Part shown: piece by piece, positions 9,714 to 18,777 of the stretch | Layout: each line of letters begins with the position of its first letter | Position numbering within the stretch: the first letter of the stretch is position 1 | Assembly (NCBI GenBank): GCA_052315415.1 | Contig: JBLSDH010000006.1 | Coordinates: 9,373-73,372 of the forward strand | DNA from: Cuniculiplasma sp052315415 | GTDB taxonomy: Archaea > Thermoplasmatota > Thermoplasmata > Thermoplasmatales > Thermoplasmataceae | DNA length: 64,000 nt | Reading direction: 5' to 3' | The notes under the pieces: generated by a model | Told to the model about the DNA's origin: nothing | Database searches by the model: none | Seen by the model: only the letters and a program-made list of their open reading frames with translations | Made by a program: the position numbers and the translations under genes

Positions 9714-10264
9714 GGAACATCCTTCCGGTGCATTTTATAAGCAATTATATTAACGCCTCTGTGAAGAAGGGGCGTTATAATCAGCAGAATTATTATATCA
9801 ATAAAATTTCCGTAAATCTGGAAGAAAACAACCCTAAAAAAAACCAAAAGGAAAAGGAATGACATAAGGACAAAGGGCCACATATCAAGCAAATTTCCTT
9901 TAGCCCCCCTTTTCATTCCCATTCTCCTTTTGATAAACGAACCAAAAAGGTCCCCTGTCAGGGATCCAAAGGCAAGTGACAGGGCACTCATTAAAACAGT
10001 GATTATTTTAAAATGATCAAAATTTCCGAAAAACATGTAAACACCAAAAAGGGAAAATGGAAAACCTACACCGGCCCCTAGCAGGCTACCTCCAAAATAA
10101 CCACTCCATGTCTTTCCATCCCCCAGTATCCTTTTTCCATCTCTCAGGTTTTTTCCCCTGTCTATCACAAGGTGGCCACCTGTAATTACTGCCAGAGGAT
10201 TTGCAAAAAGGGCTGGAGCAAAAAAGAAAAGTCCACCCAGAATTTCATATATCAGTGACTGCAT
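9707..10264 (-). CDS. carS: CDP-archaeol synthase CarS
   Basis: This membrane enzyme activates the archaeal core lipid 2,3-di-O-geranylgeranylglyceryl phosphate with CTP, giving CDP-archaeol for polar lipid synthesis. About five membrane segments are present. The family motif block DGKRILGDGKTWSGYFGGSLLG is visible near residues 40-60 and GSLTGDLFGSFIKRR further on, matching the CTP-transferase (DUF46) family. It has 185 residues, a normal length. The start lies inside the 3' end of the upstream HTH-CBS gene (20-base overlap), so expression is coupled to that regulator. Confidence 0.92.
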   Translation of the reverse strand: MQSLIYEILGGLFFFAPALFANPLAVITGGHLVIDRGKNLRDGKRILGDGKTWSGYFGGSLLGAGVGFPFSLFGVYMFFGNFDHFKIITVLMSALSLAFGSLTGDLFGSFIKRRMGMKRGAKGNLLDMWPFVLMSFLFLLVFFRVVFFQIYGNFIDIIILLIITPLLHRGVNIIAYKMHRKDVPW

Positions 10265-10835
10265 AATTTTCTACAGCTTTCAGAATGTCAGCTTTGGTAA
10301 TAATCCCTTTTATCTCAAGTTTATCCGTAATGAGAACAGCATTTGAATGTCTCAGAATTGGGTATACAACAGATATTGGTGTTTTTCCTGGCAATTGTGG
10401 AAGTGCACTCCCCATAACTCTTGAAACTGGCATTTTTGAAAAAATTGAAGGATCGTGACCACGAAGTAGAAAATTGTTTATATCTTCCTCTGAAATGGTT
10501 CCAACAACCAGAGAGTTTTCGTTAAGAACTGGCATCTGCGATATACCGTTGTTTTTAAGTTTCTCAATTGCATAAATGGTATAATCACTTGCAAAACAGC
10601 AGATCACATTTGATGTCATAATACGTTCTGCCGGTATTTCTATGTTTCTTGTCTTTTTGCTGAAGTTATAAAGGTAATCATATATTTTCTTAACATTTTC
10701 ATAACTTGGGTTTATATCCCCTTTTTCCATTCTTGCAATGTACGATTGACTGAGATTGAATTCCATTGCCACCTCTTTCTGACTCAATCCTAACGATTTT
10801 CTCATCTTAGCTATTTCCTGAAGTGTAGGTAACAT
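10245..10835 (-). CDS. HTH transcription regulator with paired CBS domains
   Basis: This protein couples an XRE-type helix-turn-helix (residues about 1-55, LGLSQKEVAMEFNLSQSYI as recognition region) to two CBS domains (about 65-190, starting ERIMTSNVICC and ending ADILKAVENY). CBS pairs usually bind adenosyl ligands, so a DNA-binding switch controlled by a nucleotide is inferred. It has 196 residues. It is first in a minus-strand operon with carS and pth2. Two copies of TAATATTA lie immediately upstream (10840-10863), consistent with autoregulation. The ligand and targets are unknown. Confidence 0.87.
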   Translation of the reverse strand: MLPTLQEIAKMRKSLGLSQKEVAMEFNLSQSYIARMEKGDINPSYENVKKIYDYLYNFSKKTRNIEIPAERIMTSNVICCFASDYTIYAIEKLKNNGISQMPVLNENSLVVGTISEEDINNFLLRGHDPSIFSKMPVSRVMGSALPQLPGKTPISVVYPILRHSNAVLITDKLEIKGIITKADILKAVENYAVTDI

Positions 10836-10839
10836 GGAA

Positions 10840-10867
10840 GTAATATTAACGTGAGTAATATTAAATT
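10840..10867 (-). promoter_or_regulatory. Promoter and putative operator of the HTH-CBS/carS/pth2 operon
   Basis: The palindromic octamer TAATATTA occurs twice, within GTAATATTA at 10840-10848 and 10855-10863, a spacing of 15 bases, directly before the regulator start codon at 10835. The distal copy, read on the minus strand as TTTAATATTAC, is also placed like a TATA box about 25 bases before a leaderless start, while the proximal copy covers the expected transcription start. A bound regulator there would block initiation. This is inference from position and repetition. Confidence 0.45.
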
Positions 10868-10928
10868 TATCATGTCTTAATCAATATTTTAAAAGAGATT
10901 TAATTACATAATTACAATACAGTTTTAT

Positions 10929-11681
10929 ATGGAAGAAAATCAAAGGGGAAAAAACGTTCCATCTATCAAAAAATATATTGTATTGTCATTAATACTTTCC
11001 GTTCTTGTTGTTTTTGGATACGTTATTGCAGGGAATCCTTACGTTCTTTTTCTTCTTCCCTTGGTAATATTCATTTCTCTCCACTATTCTAATATTTGGG
11101 GAATATTGAAAAGATTGAAATATGGAATTCCACTGATAATATTCGCACTTATTCTTCAGGCGGTTGTTCTTACCCCAATTACATATGTTGATCCAGGCAC
11201 ATTGCATTACAGTAATAATTCAGGCGAATCTTTCAATCTTACTTTTTCACCATACACTGCCTCAGATGGGAATTTTACCATATATGCAAATTTTTCAGGT
11301 TTGCCAGAGGGTCATTTTAAACCTGTTATCACAGTATATTCGGTGTTTCTTGGGTTTATCAACGCTGTTGTAAACACATCACTAAACAATGTTACTGAAA
11401 CAAACGGATTCTACAATTTGTCTTACAATCTTGGTAAATTACCCTCGGGTGCAATGGAGACCGAGATCACACTTAACTACACAGATCTAAATGTAAGCAC
11501 AGGCTTTGTAAGAGGCCCAATAAATCTGCCTGAATATTCATATCTTTTCTTCATATTCACAAATTATCTGTTTCTTTATTTCTTCATTACACTATTATAT
11601 ATTGTTGGTCTCTTTATAGCAAGATCTGTTTCAAATGCTTCCAGGTTTAGATCACAGATGAGAAATCAGCAAAACAAATAA
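10929..11681 (+). CDS. Membrane protein with a large extracellular domain, unknown function
   Basis: I do not recognise this 250-residue protein. Three membrane segments lie at about 16-34, 38-53 and 65-84. A Ser/Thr/Asn-rich loop of about 115 residues follows with many N-glycosylation sequons (NNS, NLT, NFT, NFS, NTS, NVT), and a last membrane segment lies at about 202-231. The loop is predicted to face outside and to form beta strands. It is divergent from the HTH-CBS regulator, with 93 bases between the two starts, and shares that intergenic control region. Confidence 0.75.
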   Translation: MEENQRGKNVPSIKKYIVLSLILSVLVVFGYVIAGNPYVLFLLPLVIFISLHYSNIWGILKRLKYGIPLIIFALILQAVVLTPITYVDPGTLHYSNNSGESFNLTFSPYTASDGNFTIYANFSGLPEGHFKPVITVYSVFLGFINAVVNTSLNNVTETNGFYNLSYNLGKLPSGAMETEITLNYTDLNVSTGFVRGPINLPEYSYLFFIFTNYLFLYFFITLLYIVGLFIARSVSNASRFRSQMRNQQNK

Positions 11682-11790
11682 TATATTCTTTACTTTTATT
11701 ATATTTATTTATAATTTGATATATTTTTTATATTAACTACAGTCTATTCTATATAGATAAAATCTTTATATATACCAATTATAAGTATTT

Positions 11791-12759
11791 ATGATACGTG
11801 AAACAAGAAAGGTACAGCTTACAGGGGGTTCAACATACATAGTATCTTTGCCACAAGACTGGGTCAAAAAAAATGCAATAGAGAAAGGATCAATAATAAA
11901 TCTCTCTGTTGATAACGATTCACTTGTAATATCACCAAAGGAAAAAAGAAAAATTGAAATTCACAAGACCATTGATCTGCAGGACAATTCAGATCTGGAT
12001 CTTCTGCAAAGGACACTCATAGCAATGTACATAGGAGGATACGACACACTTCAGATAAAATCTAGTGGATATATATCTGCCAGTGTTAAGGAGGTTGTTA
12101 GAAAGTACACCAGGCTTGTGATGGGTGTTGAGATATTTGAAGAAACCTCCAGGACAATTGTACTTCAAAACGTGCTGGATTATGAAACATTTCCAACACC
12201 AAACGCTTTGAAAAGGATGGTTGTGAACGTACAGTCAATGCTTAACGATTCCATAAAGGTCATGGAATTCAAGAGCAATGAACTGATTGAAAACATAATA
12301 AGCAGAGATGATGATGTTGACAGGTACCATTTCTACATAATAAAAGCTGCATCAAATGAAGCAGAAAACAGAACGGAAAGCGTATTTTATCTTTTCTTTT
12401 CCAGGATACTTGAGCGTGTTGCGGATCACATCGTAAACATTAACCAGAACATGCTTGAAATGGATTTTCAGAATTTTTCAGAATTCAATGATGTAAAGGA
12501 ATTTCTCGAAAAAATTGGTGTTATTTTTCAGAAGGCAACAACTCTTTTCTTTGGTTCCGATCTTAAAACCATGAACCAGCTGGTTAATTACAAGGGAGAA
12601 TTTTTGAAAATAAAAATGGCACTTGTAAGGAAATATTCAAAAAACAGTTACATTTCATCAATAGTTGAGGATATTTCAAGGATAGGACTGTACTCCACAG
12701 ATATTGCTGAACTGACTATGGACAGAACTGTAACAAGAAATGATGAAGTTAAGGTATAA
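11791..12759 (+). CDS. PhoU-family regulator with N-terminal AbrB-like domain
   Basis: This protein combines a SpoVT/AbrB-type DNA-binding fold (residues about 1-50, with the VQLTGGSTYIVSLPQDWV signature typical of archaeal PhoU proteins) with two PhoU helical bundles (about 95-310). PhoU proteins control phosphate uptake through metal-dependent signalling. No pst transporter gene is adjacent here, so the target is open. It has 322 residues, normal for archaeal members. TTTATATATA at about 11765-11774 lies about 22 bases before the ATG, so the mRNA is probably leaderless. Confidence 0.88.
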   Translation: MIRETRKVQLTGGSTYIVSLPQDWVKKNAIEKGSIINLSVDNDSLVISPKEKRKIEIHKTIDLQDNSDLDLLQRTLIAMYIGGYDTLQIKSSGYISASVKEVVRKYTRLVMGVEIFEETSRTIVLQNVLDYETFPTPNALKRMVVNVQSMLNDSIKVMEFKSNELIENIISRDDDVDRYHFYIIKAASNEAENRTESVFYLFFSRILERVADHIVNINQNMLEMDFQNFSEFNDVKEFLEKIGVIFQKATTLFFGSDLKTMNQLVNYKGEFLKIKMALVRKYSKNSYISSIVEDISRIGLYSTDIAELTMDRTVTRNDEVKV

Positions 12760-12793
12760 TTAACTTAAAAATTATTTTATAAATGTATTGAAA

Positions 12794-13759
12794 TTATGTG
12801 AGATAGGGTATTGCCCTTCCAAATCCAGAAAGAAGGGCAACTAATGAGAGAGTAACAGCCAAAATAATAAACGTTGCAAATATGTAATCCTCTCTTCCAA
12901 GTTTCTTAACGCCGTAAAGTGTTCTTGTTTTGTAGGCTCTGAATGCCCTTGTATCTGCTGATATTGCAATATCTTTTGCGCCTCTGAATAGATGAACTAT
13001 TGTTGGTACAATTGCCCTTATACCTGCTGCAAGAATATAAAAAACACGAATTCCCTTGAATCTCTTAGGCCCATAACCTCTAATCATCTGTATTTTTATT
13101 GCAGAATCAAATGATTCAAACACAAGGGGAATAGTTTTGAGTGCAACAATTATGGCAAAGGTTACTGGAATTGGAACCTTGATTTTTGCCATTGATTTTA
13201 TTATCTGGGAAGGTGTACTCGTCTGAATGAGCAGAAGACTGGCAACCAGTGCTGCAGTGAATCTGAATGAAATCTGGAAACTATAAATTATTGATTGAAG
13301 TGAAAGTTCCCTCACATAACCGAATATTGTGAAATAGGGGGGCCAAACCCATATTGTTGTAAAATTCTTCACACTCGTGTGTAGGGCCAAAGCAATAATC
13401 TCAGGAGGTTCAGAGGGGGCATATGACCAGACCGTTCCAATGATGGTGGAAAAAAGAAGAAGTGAAACGAGAAAAATCTTTCTTGATGAATTTTTTAATG
13501 TTATCCATGAGAGAAGTATTGCTACTGTAATAATGGCCCCAATCCACCAAACCACATATGCTGCTATTATTACAATTACAAAGGAAAGAAGAATTTTAAG
13601 GGCAGCATTAGTTTTGTAATAAAATGTGTTGTAATTGTCATATGTGGTGAGTTCTCTGAATCCAGTTATGCCTATTGCCCCCAGTATAAGATAAAAAGGG
13701 ACTGTTACTCCAAATATGAATAGAAGCCAGCTTATTATTGTATCAATTATACTGTACAC
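12794..13759 (-). CDS. ECF transporter transmembrane (T) component, EcfT/CbiQ family
   Basis: This is the energy-coupling membrane subunit of an ECF-type vitamin or metal uptake ABC transporter. It has 321 residues with about six to seven hydrophobic segments. The two coupling helices that contact the ATPases are suggested by the late ALKTIPLVFESFDSAIKIQM and ADTRAFRAYKTRT segments, the latter in the place of the family Ala-Arg-(Ser/Gly) motif. Its start overlaps the end of the fused ATPase gene by 17 bases, so it is the last gene of a three-gene minus-strand operon (S, A-A, T). Confidence 0.88.
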   Translation of the reverse strand: MYSIIDTIISWLLFIFGVTVPFYLILGAIGITGFRELTTYDNYNTFYYKTNAALKILLSFVIVIIAAYVVWWIGAIITVAILLSWITLKNSSRKIFLVSLLLFSTIIGTVWSYAPSEPPEIIALALHTSVKNFTTIWVWPPYFTIFGYVRELSLQSIIYSFQISFRFTAALVASLLLIQTSTPSQIIKSMAKIKVPIPVTFAIIVALKTIPLVFESFDSAIKIQMIRGYGPKRFKGIRVFYILAAGIRAIVPTIVHLFRGAKDIAISADTRAFRAYKTRTLYGVKKLGREDYIFATFIILAVTLSLVALLSGFGRAIPYLT

Positions 13760-15353
13760 CTAAATCATCCTCCATGTTGTATCTTAATAGAAAATCAGAT
13801 GGGGGTAAAACATGGTATTTAGAAGACTTTAGGAAAATTTCTTCCGGCTCCCCCTCATGAATTATTTTCCCCTCAGAGAGTATACCAATTCGGTCTGAAT
13901 ATCTGTATGCAAATCTTGAATCATGTGTAACAATAATAAAGGAATACCCCTGGGATGAAAGTGCTCTCAATTCTTCACCCAGTATCTTTTTGTGATAAAA
14001 GTCCTGTCCAGATGTAGGTTCGTCCATGAGAATAATGTCAGCTGATGATGAAAGAGAAGCACCCATGCACACTCTTCTTCTCTGTCCTGTACTCAAAGAT
14101 AGTGGATCCATTTTTCTTTTATCTTCCAGAGAGAACATTTTGATGAAAAAATCTCCCTTCTCTTTGTAGTTCTTAATTTTTCTCATTTTTCCTGAAAAGT
14201 AAATCTCATATTCCACAGTCCTGTTAACAAGCATCAAGTCAAAACTCTGTGGGAGATAAGCAATGTATTTTCCACGGTCTGCGTAGTCATAGGATGAAAT
14301 GTCTTCACCTTTATAATAAACGATTTCCTTTTTTGTGAACACCCTTTTGTCAAGAAAATCCATAATTGATTTAATCAGAGTGGTCTTGCCTGCCCCGTTT
14401 TTTCCCATTATGCAGTAAATTTCACCTTCCCTTAATGAAAGAGATGTTTCAAGAATTTTATGCCCTTCAACTTCCACACTTCCTGAATATTTTAGTATCA
14501 CATTCCCGTTTGTGTTTCTTTTTCTATGGGAGAGTTTGATATTATTCTCCAAAATTTTTTTCTTTACAATGTTGATGTCCACAGTATCAAGGCCAAGTTT
14601 GTTGGCGTAAATATATTCCTCCGGAATTTCAATCCCAGAATTCAGAAGTATTTCCACGTGCTGCAAGAGTTCAGACTTATGAACATCAAGTTTTATCTCC
14701 CCATTATCCACAACAACAATCCGATCAACGAATGGAAATGCCCTCTCAACCTTGTGTTCCACAAGAACCATCGTGATCCTGTTCTTGTTTTCTTTGAGAA
14801 ATTCAAATATTTTTTCAGTTCCCTCAGGATCAATGTTTGAAGTGGGTTCGTCAAGTATGAGAATCTCAGGTTCCATGGCAAGCACCGAGGCAAGAGCAAC
14901 TCTCTGAAGTTCTCCTCCTGATAATTTTGTCGTCTCTCTTTCTAGAAAATCAGATATGCCGGTTTTTTCAATGGCAAGTTTCACTCTTCTGTCTATTTCA
15001 GCAACAGGCAAGTTGAGGTTTTCAGGCCCGAATGAAATTTCATCTGTGATGGAAAAACTCAGTACCTGTCTTTCCGGATCCTGTAATAATGTTCCAACAA
15101 TTCTTGATATATCCGAAATTTTCATTTTCCTCTGATCCAGGCCGTTTAAAAGTATGGTACCCGTAAGATTTCCATGAATAACCGAGGGGATTATACCATT
15201 GATGATGTTTACAAGTGTGGATTTTCCAGATCCTGATTTTCCTGTTATTAGAACGGTTTCACCAGTTTCAATCACAAAATTTTTTATTCTAAGGGCAGGT
15301 GTTTCCTGTCCCATATATTTGAATTCCAAATCTCTTATCTCTACTGCCTTCAT
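13743..15353 (-). CDS. ECF transporter fused ATP-binding protein (two ABC domains)
   Basis: Two complete ABC ATPase domains are fused in one 536-residue chain. The first has Walker A GKSGSGKST, signature LSGGELQRVALA and Walker B ILILDEPTS. The second has GKNGAGKTT, LSTGQRRRVCMG and IILMDEPTS. Both therefore look able to bind ATP, although the second signature has Thr in place of the first Gly. The fused arrangement resembles YkoD-type ECF systems. The gene overlaps the S-component gene upstream by four bases and the T-component gene downstream by 17 bases. Confidence 0.93.
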   Translation of the reverse strand: MKAVEIRDLEFKYMGQETPALRIKNFVIETGETVLITGKSGSGKSTLVNIINGIIPSVIHGNLTGTILLNGLDQRKMKISDISRIVGTLLQDPERQVLSFSITDEISFGPENLNLPVAEIDRRVKLAIEKTGISDFLERETTKLSGGELQRVALASVLAMEPEILILDEPTSNIDPEGTEKIFEFLKENKNRITMVLVEHKVERAFPFVDRIVVVDNGEIKLDVHKSELLQHVEILLNSGIEIPEEYIYANKLGLDTVDINIVKKKILENNIKLSHRKRNTNGNVILKYSGSVEVEGHKILETSLSLREGEIYCIMGKNGAGKTTLIKSIMDFLDKRVFTKKEIVYYKGEDISSYDYADRGKYIAYLPQSFDLMLVNRTVEYEIYFSGKMRKIKNYKEKGDFFIKMFSLEDKRKMDPLSLSTGQRRRVCMGASLSSSADIILMDEPTSGQDFYHKKILGEELRALSSQGYSFIIVTHDSRFAYRYSDRIGILSEGKIIHEGEPEEIFLKSSKYHVLPPSDFLLRYNMEDDLGVQYN

Positions 15354-16072
15354 GATCCCAGTACTCTTGAAACCCTTTTTGCAATTATACCAGCGAGAGC
15401 ACCAAATACTATGTCTCCCGGAATTGACTCAGCAAAGGTAAACAGAATTTTTGACCAGTTTACTATTGAACCATAAAGGAATGGCCCGAAGAAAGCCCTG
15501 TAGAAAAATGGATCCGGGAAAGCCCAGGTGAATCCAACTATTGCTCCAATCATAACTGGAAAAAGTAAATTTGGTCTCCCGTTTTTTTCTTCTTTATCTG
15601 AATAATTGAACAGCTTTCCTTTTGTGAACACAATTGCAAGATCAATCAGCAATCCGTATGTTAATGCCTCGTAGAATACAAATACGGGCTCTCCCGAAAA
15701 ACCATAATGAACAAGATCTCCTAGTATATCGAATATGGCAAGGCTAAGCATACCAACACCTGGTTTTCTGACCAGTCCTGCAACTATGAAAAGAACAACT
15801 ATCCTTCCAAAAAACCCAAAACCTATGAATGCTGAAAGCCCTGGAGGTACTATTTTATCAAGCAGTGGACCTATGAAAAACTCCCACACAACGGTAAAAG
15901 CTGCTCCTATACCTATGTACACAAAGTCTACGGTGGAAAAATTTTCCAAGCCTTTGTTTCTTCTGTAAAAATAGATCACTATACCAAGTGCAAGCGCGAA
16001 ATATATCACCACTATTTCCCACGGAATCATGCCTGGGACTGTGGTATATGCTCCTATTCCATTGAAGGACAT
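15350..16072 (-). CDS. Putative ECF transporter substrate-binding (S) component
   Basis: This 240-residue, strongly hydrophobic protein with about six membrane segments is the first gene of the ECF operon, so it is probably the S component that picks the substrate. The order S, fused A-A, T and the size resemble YkoEDC thiamine-precursor transporters. The C-terminal PGDIVFGALAGIIAKRV segment also fits S-component families. I could not identify a thiamine-pyrophosphate or cobalamin riboswitch upstream, so the substrate stays open. The upstream 130 bases are AT-rich. Confidence 0.7.
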   Translation of the reverse strand: MSFNGIGAYTTVPGMIPWEIVVIYFALALGIVIYFYRRNKGLENFSTVDFVYIGIGAAFTVVWEFFIGPLLDKIVPPGLSAFIGFGFFGRIVVLFIVAGLVRKPGVGMLSLAIFDILGDLVHYGFSGEPVFVFYEALTYGLLIDLAIVFTKGKLFNYSDKEEKNGRPNLLFPVMIGAIVGFTWAFPDPFFYRAFFGPFLYGSIVNWSKILFTFAESIPGDIVFGALAGIIAKRVSRVLGS

Positions 16073-16204
16073 AATTTTTTATGAGGGGATCATACTTTTA
16101 GATTTTGAATATAATAAAAATAATGCAATGTAAAATATATATTGAATTTATTCCATCATAAAGTATGGAAGAAACATATTAGATTGAAGTATAATTCTCG
16201 AAGC

Positions 16205-17314
16205 ATGATATTTCCGGATTACGACGGAGGAAGCATCTACAACCTTTCTCAAACTGTTATGAAATCACTTGGGCTAAAGGTCTCTGGAAAAACAATTAAG
16301 GGATTAAATGAAGATGAAAAAAAGATGTGTGTTGTTTTGATGGATGGTTTTGGATATAACATGGCATTAAATGCCGGTGTTATTGGCAATGAGGACAGGT
16401 ATATAACATCGGTATTTCCATCCATAACAACAACAGTTCTAACAACAATGATGTCTGGATTGATGCCAGGTGAACATGGTGTTCTTGGGGTTTCAACATA
16501 TCTGAAAAAGTTTGGATCAATAATCAACAATTTCGATTATTCTTCAATATACTCAAAAGAGAGAGATCAGCTGAGGGAGGTAATGCCAATGAGGGAAGCC
16601 TTCAGTGTTAATGACATATGCACATTAGGAGAACAGAATGGAAAAAGTGTATGTGTTATTGCTCCTCAGTTTACAGCAAAATCTGAATTATCCACGCTGA
16701 CTCATGGTGTTGGGGGTAAAAGGGAGTACTATTCAGGAGTTTTTGATTGCTTCACTTCACTTAGAAAGGCACTCTCATCAAATTATGACTATGTTTATGC
16801 ATATCTTCCATTTGTGGATTCAATGGCCCACAAGTATGGACCGGATGGAATGCCTACGGTAGAAGCCATAAGATACACCTTCAGAAATGTAAAACAGATT
16901 TTGGAAGAACATAAAAGGGACTACACATCCGTTATAACCGCAGATCATGGCCATGTGAGAACAACAGAGGAGCTTAATGTGAAAGAAATTGTAGACAGAT
17001 ACTGTTCCACGGTACCCTTTGGGGCAAGCAGGTCACTCTTTCTTTCAGCAGACAATTTTTCAGGTCTTAGGGAGGAAATGAGCAAATATGAAGATGCTGC
17101 AATATTTGAAGCAACAGACAAAAACATAACAAATCTAATGGGGTCTTTGAAAATTAAGGAGAAAACATCTTTCAATACAATTATTGCTGCAACATCCGGC
17201 AGATCTTATAACTATCCAAAAACTGCAGACGATGGACTTGAACAGAAATTTCTGGGAAAACATGGAGGACTTTCAGAGGATGAAATGTTAATACCACTGG
17301 TGGTTATTCAATGA
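16205..17314 (+). CDS. Type I phosphodiesterase / nucleotide pyrophosphatase family protein
   Basis: This is an alkaline-phosphatase-superfamily metal hydrolase. Metal and nucleophile motifs are in order: LMDGFGYNM (first Asp), FPSITTTVLTTMMSG (Thr nucleophile), DSMAHKYGP (Asp/His), TADHGHV (Asp-His) and a late KHGGLSEDEM (His). It has 369 residues from the ATG at 16205. An in-frame TTG at 16142 would add a non-conserved basic tail. There is no signal peptide, so it likely acts in the cytoplasm on a phosphodiester or phosphonate substrate that cannot be named. It overlaps the HAD gene by four bases. Confidence 0.88.
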   Translation: MIFPDYDGGSIYNLSQTVMKSLGLKVSGKTIKGLNEDEKKMCVVLMDGFGYNMALNAGVIGNEDRYITSVFPSITTTVLTTMMSGLMPGEHGVLGVSTYLKKFGSIINNFDYSSIYSKERDQLREVMPMREAFSVNDICTLGEQNGKSVCVIAPQFTAKSELSTLTHGVGGKREYYSGVFDCFTSLRKALSSNYDYVYAYLPFVDSMAHKYGPDGMPTVEAIRYTFRNVKQILEEHKRDYTSVITADHGHVRTTEELNVKEIVDRYCSTVPFGASRSLFLSADNFSGLREEMSKYEDAAIFEATDKNITNLMGSLKIKEKTSFNTIIAATSGRSYNYPKTADDGLEQKFLGKHGGLSEDEMLIPLVVIQ

Positions 17315-18051
17315 GGGCTGTCTTTTTTGATTTTGACAATACAATTTATGATGATCTTTCAGCAATGAGAAGGACTTTCATTCAACTGAGAAAAGAATAC
17401 AGATTTATGAAGCCAATACCGCTGGATGAATTGATTTCAAGATTCTATTTCACTGATTACAATCTTAAGTCTTTACTGGAAAATAATGTAATTCCAGAAA
17501 AAACAAATGAAATAAGGACAGAAAGATTCCTTGAAATGGTTGGGCTTCCACTGAGGCAGGATAAAGTTCTGGAGATTCATAACAGGATAAGGGAACTTCA
17601 CATTAAATTTGGAAAATTATATCCTGGTGTGATACCTCTTCTCAAATATCTGAAGAAAAATGGCTATGTTTTAGGAATAGTGACAAATCATATGAGTTCA
17701 TATCAGCAGCTAAAAATCAAGGCAACAGGTATAGGCCATTTCTTTGATTTTATGGTTGCCGCATATGATCATAATGCCTTTAAACCTGAAACCAGGATCT
17801 TTGAAATTGCACAGGAAATGTGCGCTGTGGAAAAGGAAAATACCGTAATGATTGGAGATAACTGGAAGGCCGATATTGAAGGAGCCATAAATTATGGAAT
17901 ATCTGCAATATGGGTTAATTTTAAGAATCAACCACTTCCTGCAGAGATAGATATAGAATCAATCAGGTCTTTCACTCCTCTCAGTGAAGTTATTAAAACA
18001 ATTGAAATTTCATACAGTAAAAAATTACGTAGGAGTGAAGTAATAAAATAA
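17311..18051 (+). CDS. HAD-superfamily hydrolase
   Basis: This is a phosphatase-like enzyme with all four HAD motifs: FFDFDNTIYDD (motif I), GIVTNHMSS (motif II), FKPETRIF (motif III Lys) and MIGDNWKADIEGA (motif IV). A helical cap lies between motifs I and II. It has 246 residues. It overlaps the phosphodiesterase gene (ATGA), so the two may act in sequence on a phosphorylated metabolite, which is inference from coupling only. Substrate unknown. Confidence 0.88.
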   Translation: MRAVFFDFDNTIYDDLSAMRRTFIQLRKEYRFMKPIPLDELISRFYFTDYNLKSLLENNVIPEKTNEIRTERFLEMVGLPLRQDKVLEIHNRIRELHIKFGKLYPGVIPLLKYLKKNGYVLGIVTNHMSSYQQLKIKATGIGHFFDFMVAAYDHNAFKPETRIFEIAQEMCAVEKENTVMIGDNWKADIEGAINYGISAIWVNFKNQPLPAEIDIESIRSFTPLSEVIKTIEISYSKKLRRSEVIK

Positions 18052-18067
18052 ATGATTTATTTAAAAA

Positions 18068-18736
18068 TCAATAGACACGACGATTTCTTTCAAAGAATGC
18101 CTTAACATGTGGTCTTGTCAGGTATATTACAACTATCAGATTGAAAAGAAAGCTAAGAATTACAAATGGGCCAAGGAAAAGGATGGATGCTATGGAACCT
18201 AAGAGACCAATTATTGAGAATACCAATAGCAATACTCTGGCCCAGTTTTTTCCCTTGTAGAATGAATAGTAAAAGAAGAAATAAATAATACCAAATACAA
18301 GTGCTATAACACCAATTATCAAAAATATTATTTCAGCACCTGTGGATACGGAAGTTGAGGTAACGTTAACACTGTGCTGTGTACCAGTTGAAGTTATTAC
18401 AATACCTGAAAGAAAATTAGGTAATACAAGAAGAGCAATGCCGATAAAAATAAAGCCGAGAGAGCTAAGCATCCCAAGAATTCCAAGAACTGTCACTCCA
18501 AATGGTCTTGGGATATACTGTGATTGAGGGGCTGACATTGGGCCCTCACCCATTGTTAGGTCAGCACCGCAGTTGAGGCATTTCCTGACTCCTTCCGGAT
18601 TAGAAAAACCACACCTTCTGCAATTCAAACCCTGTTGGAATTGGCCTTGCTGATTAGCCTTAGGAAGCTGGTTTCCACATTGTATGCAGAAATCATATCC
18701 AGAGGGGTTCTCTGCTCCACAGTTTGGACATTTCAT
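18068..18736 (-). CDS. Double zinc-ribbon membrane protein
   Basis: Two N-terminal zinc ribbons are visible (Cys 3, 6, 17, 20 and Cys 39, 42, 53, 56), joined by a Gln/Pro-rich linker. About four membrane segments follow from residue 78, broken by a Ser/Thr/Val-rich loop predicted to lie outside (TSTGTQHSVNVTSTSVSTG). It has 222 residues. Such ribbon-plus-membrane proteins are common in archaea but their function is not known. It is convergent with the HAD gene, with 16 bases between the stops. Confidence 0.75.
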   Translation of the reverse strand: MKCPNCGAENPSGYDFCIQCGNQLPKANQQGQFQQGLNCRRCGFSNPEGVRKCLNCGADLTMGEGPMSAPQSQYIPRPFGVTVLGILGMLSSLGFIFIGIALLVLPNFLSGIVITSTGTQHSVNVTSTSVSTGAEIIFLIIGVIALVFGIIYFFFYYSFYKGKNWARVLLLVFSIIGLLGSIASILFLGPFVILSFLFNLIVVIYLTRPHVKAFFERNRRVY

Positions 18737-18777
18737 TAAATAGTAATTTTTTTAAATACATAAATATTTTTATACGT

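Noticed and set aside
16073..16204. Search for a thiamine-pyrophosphate riboswitch before the ECF operon
   Set aside because: Neither the CTGAGA nor the other conserved thi-box elements are present in this short AT-rich gap.
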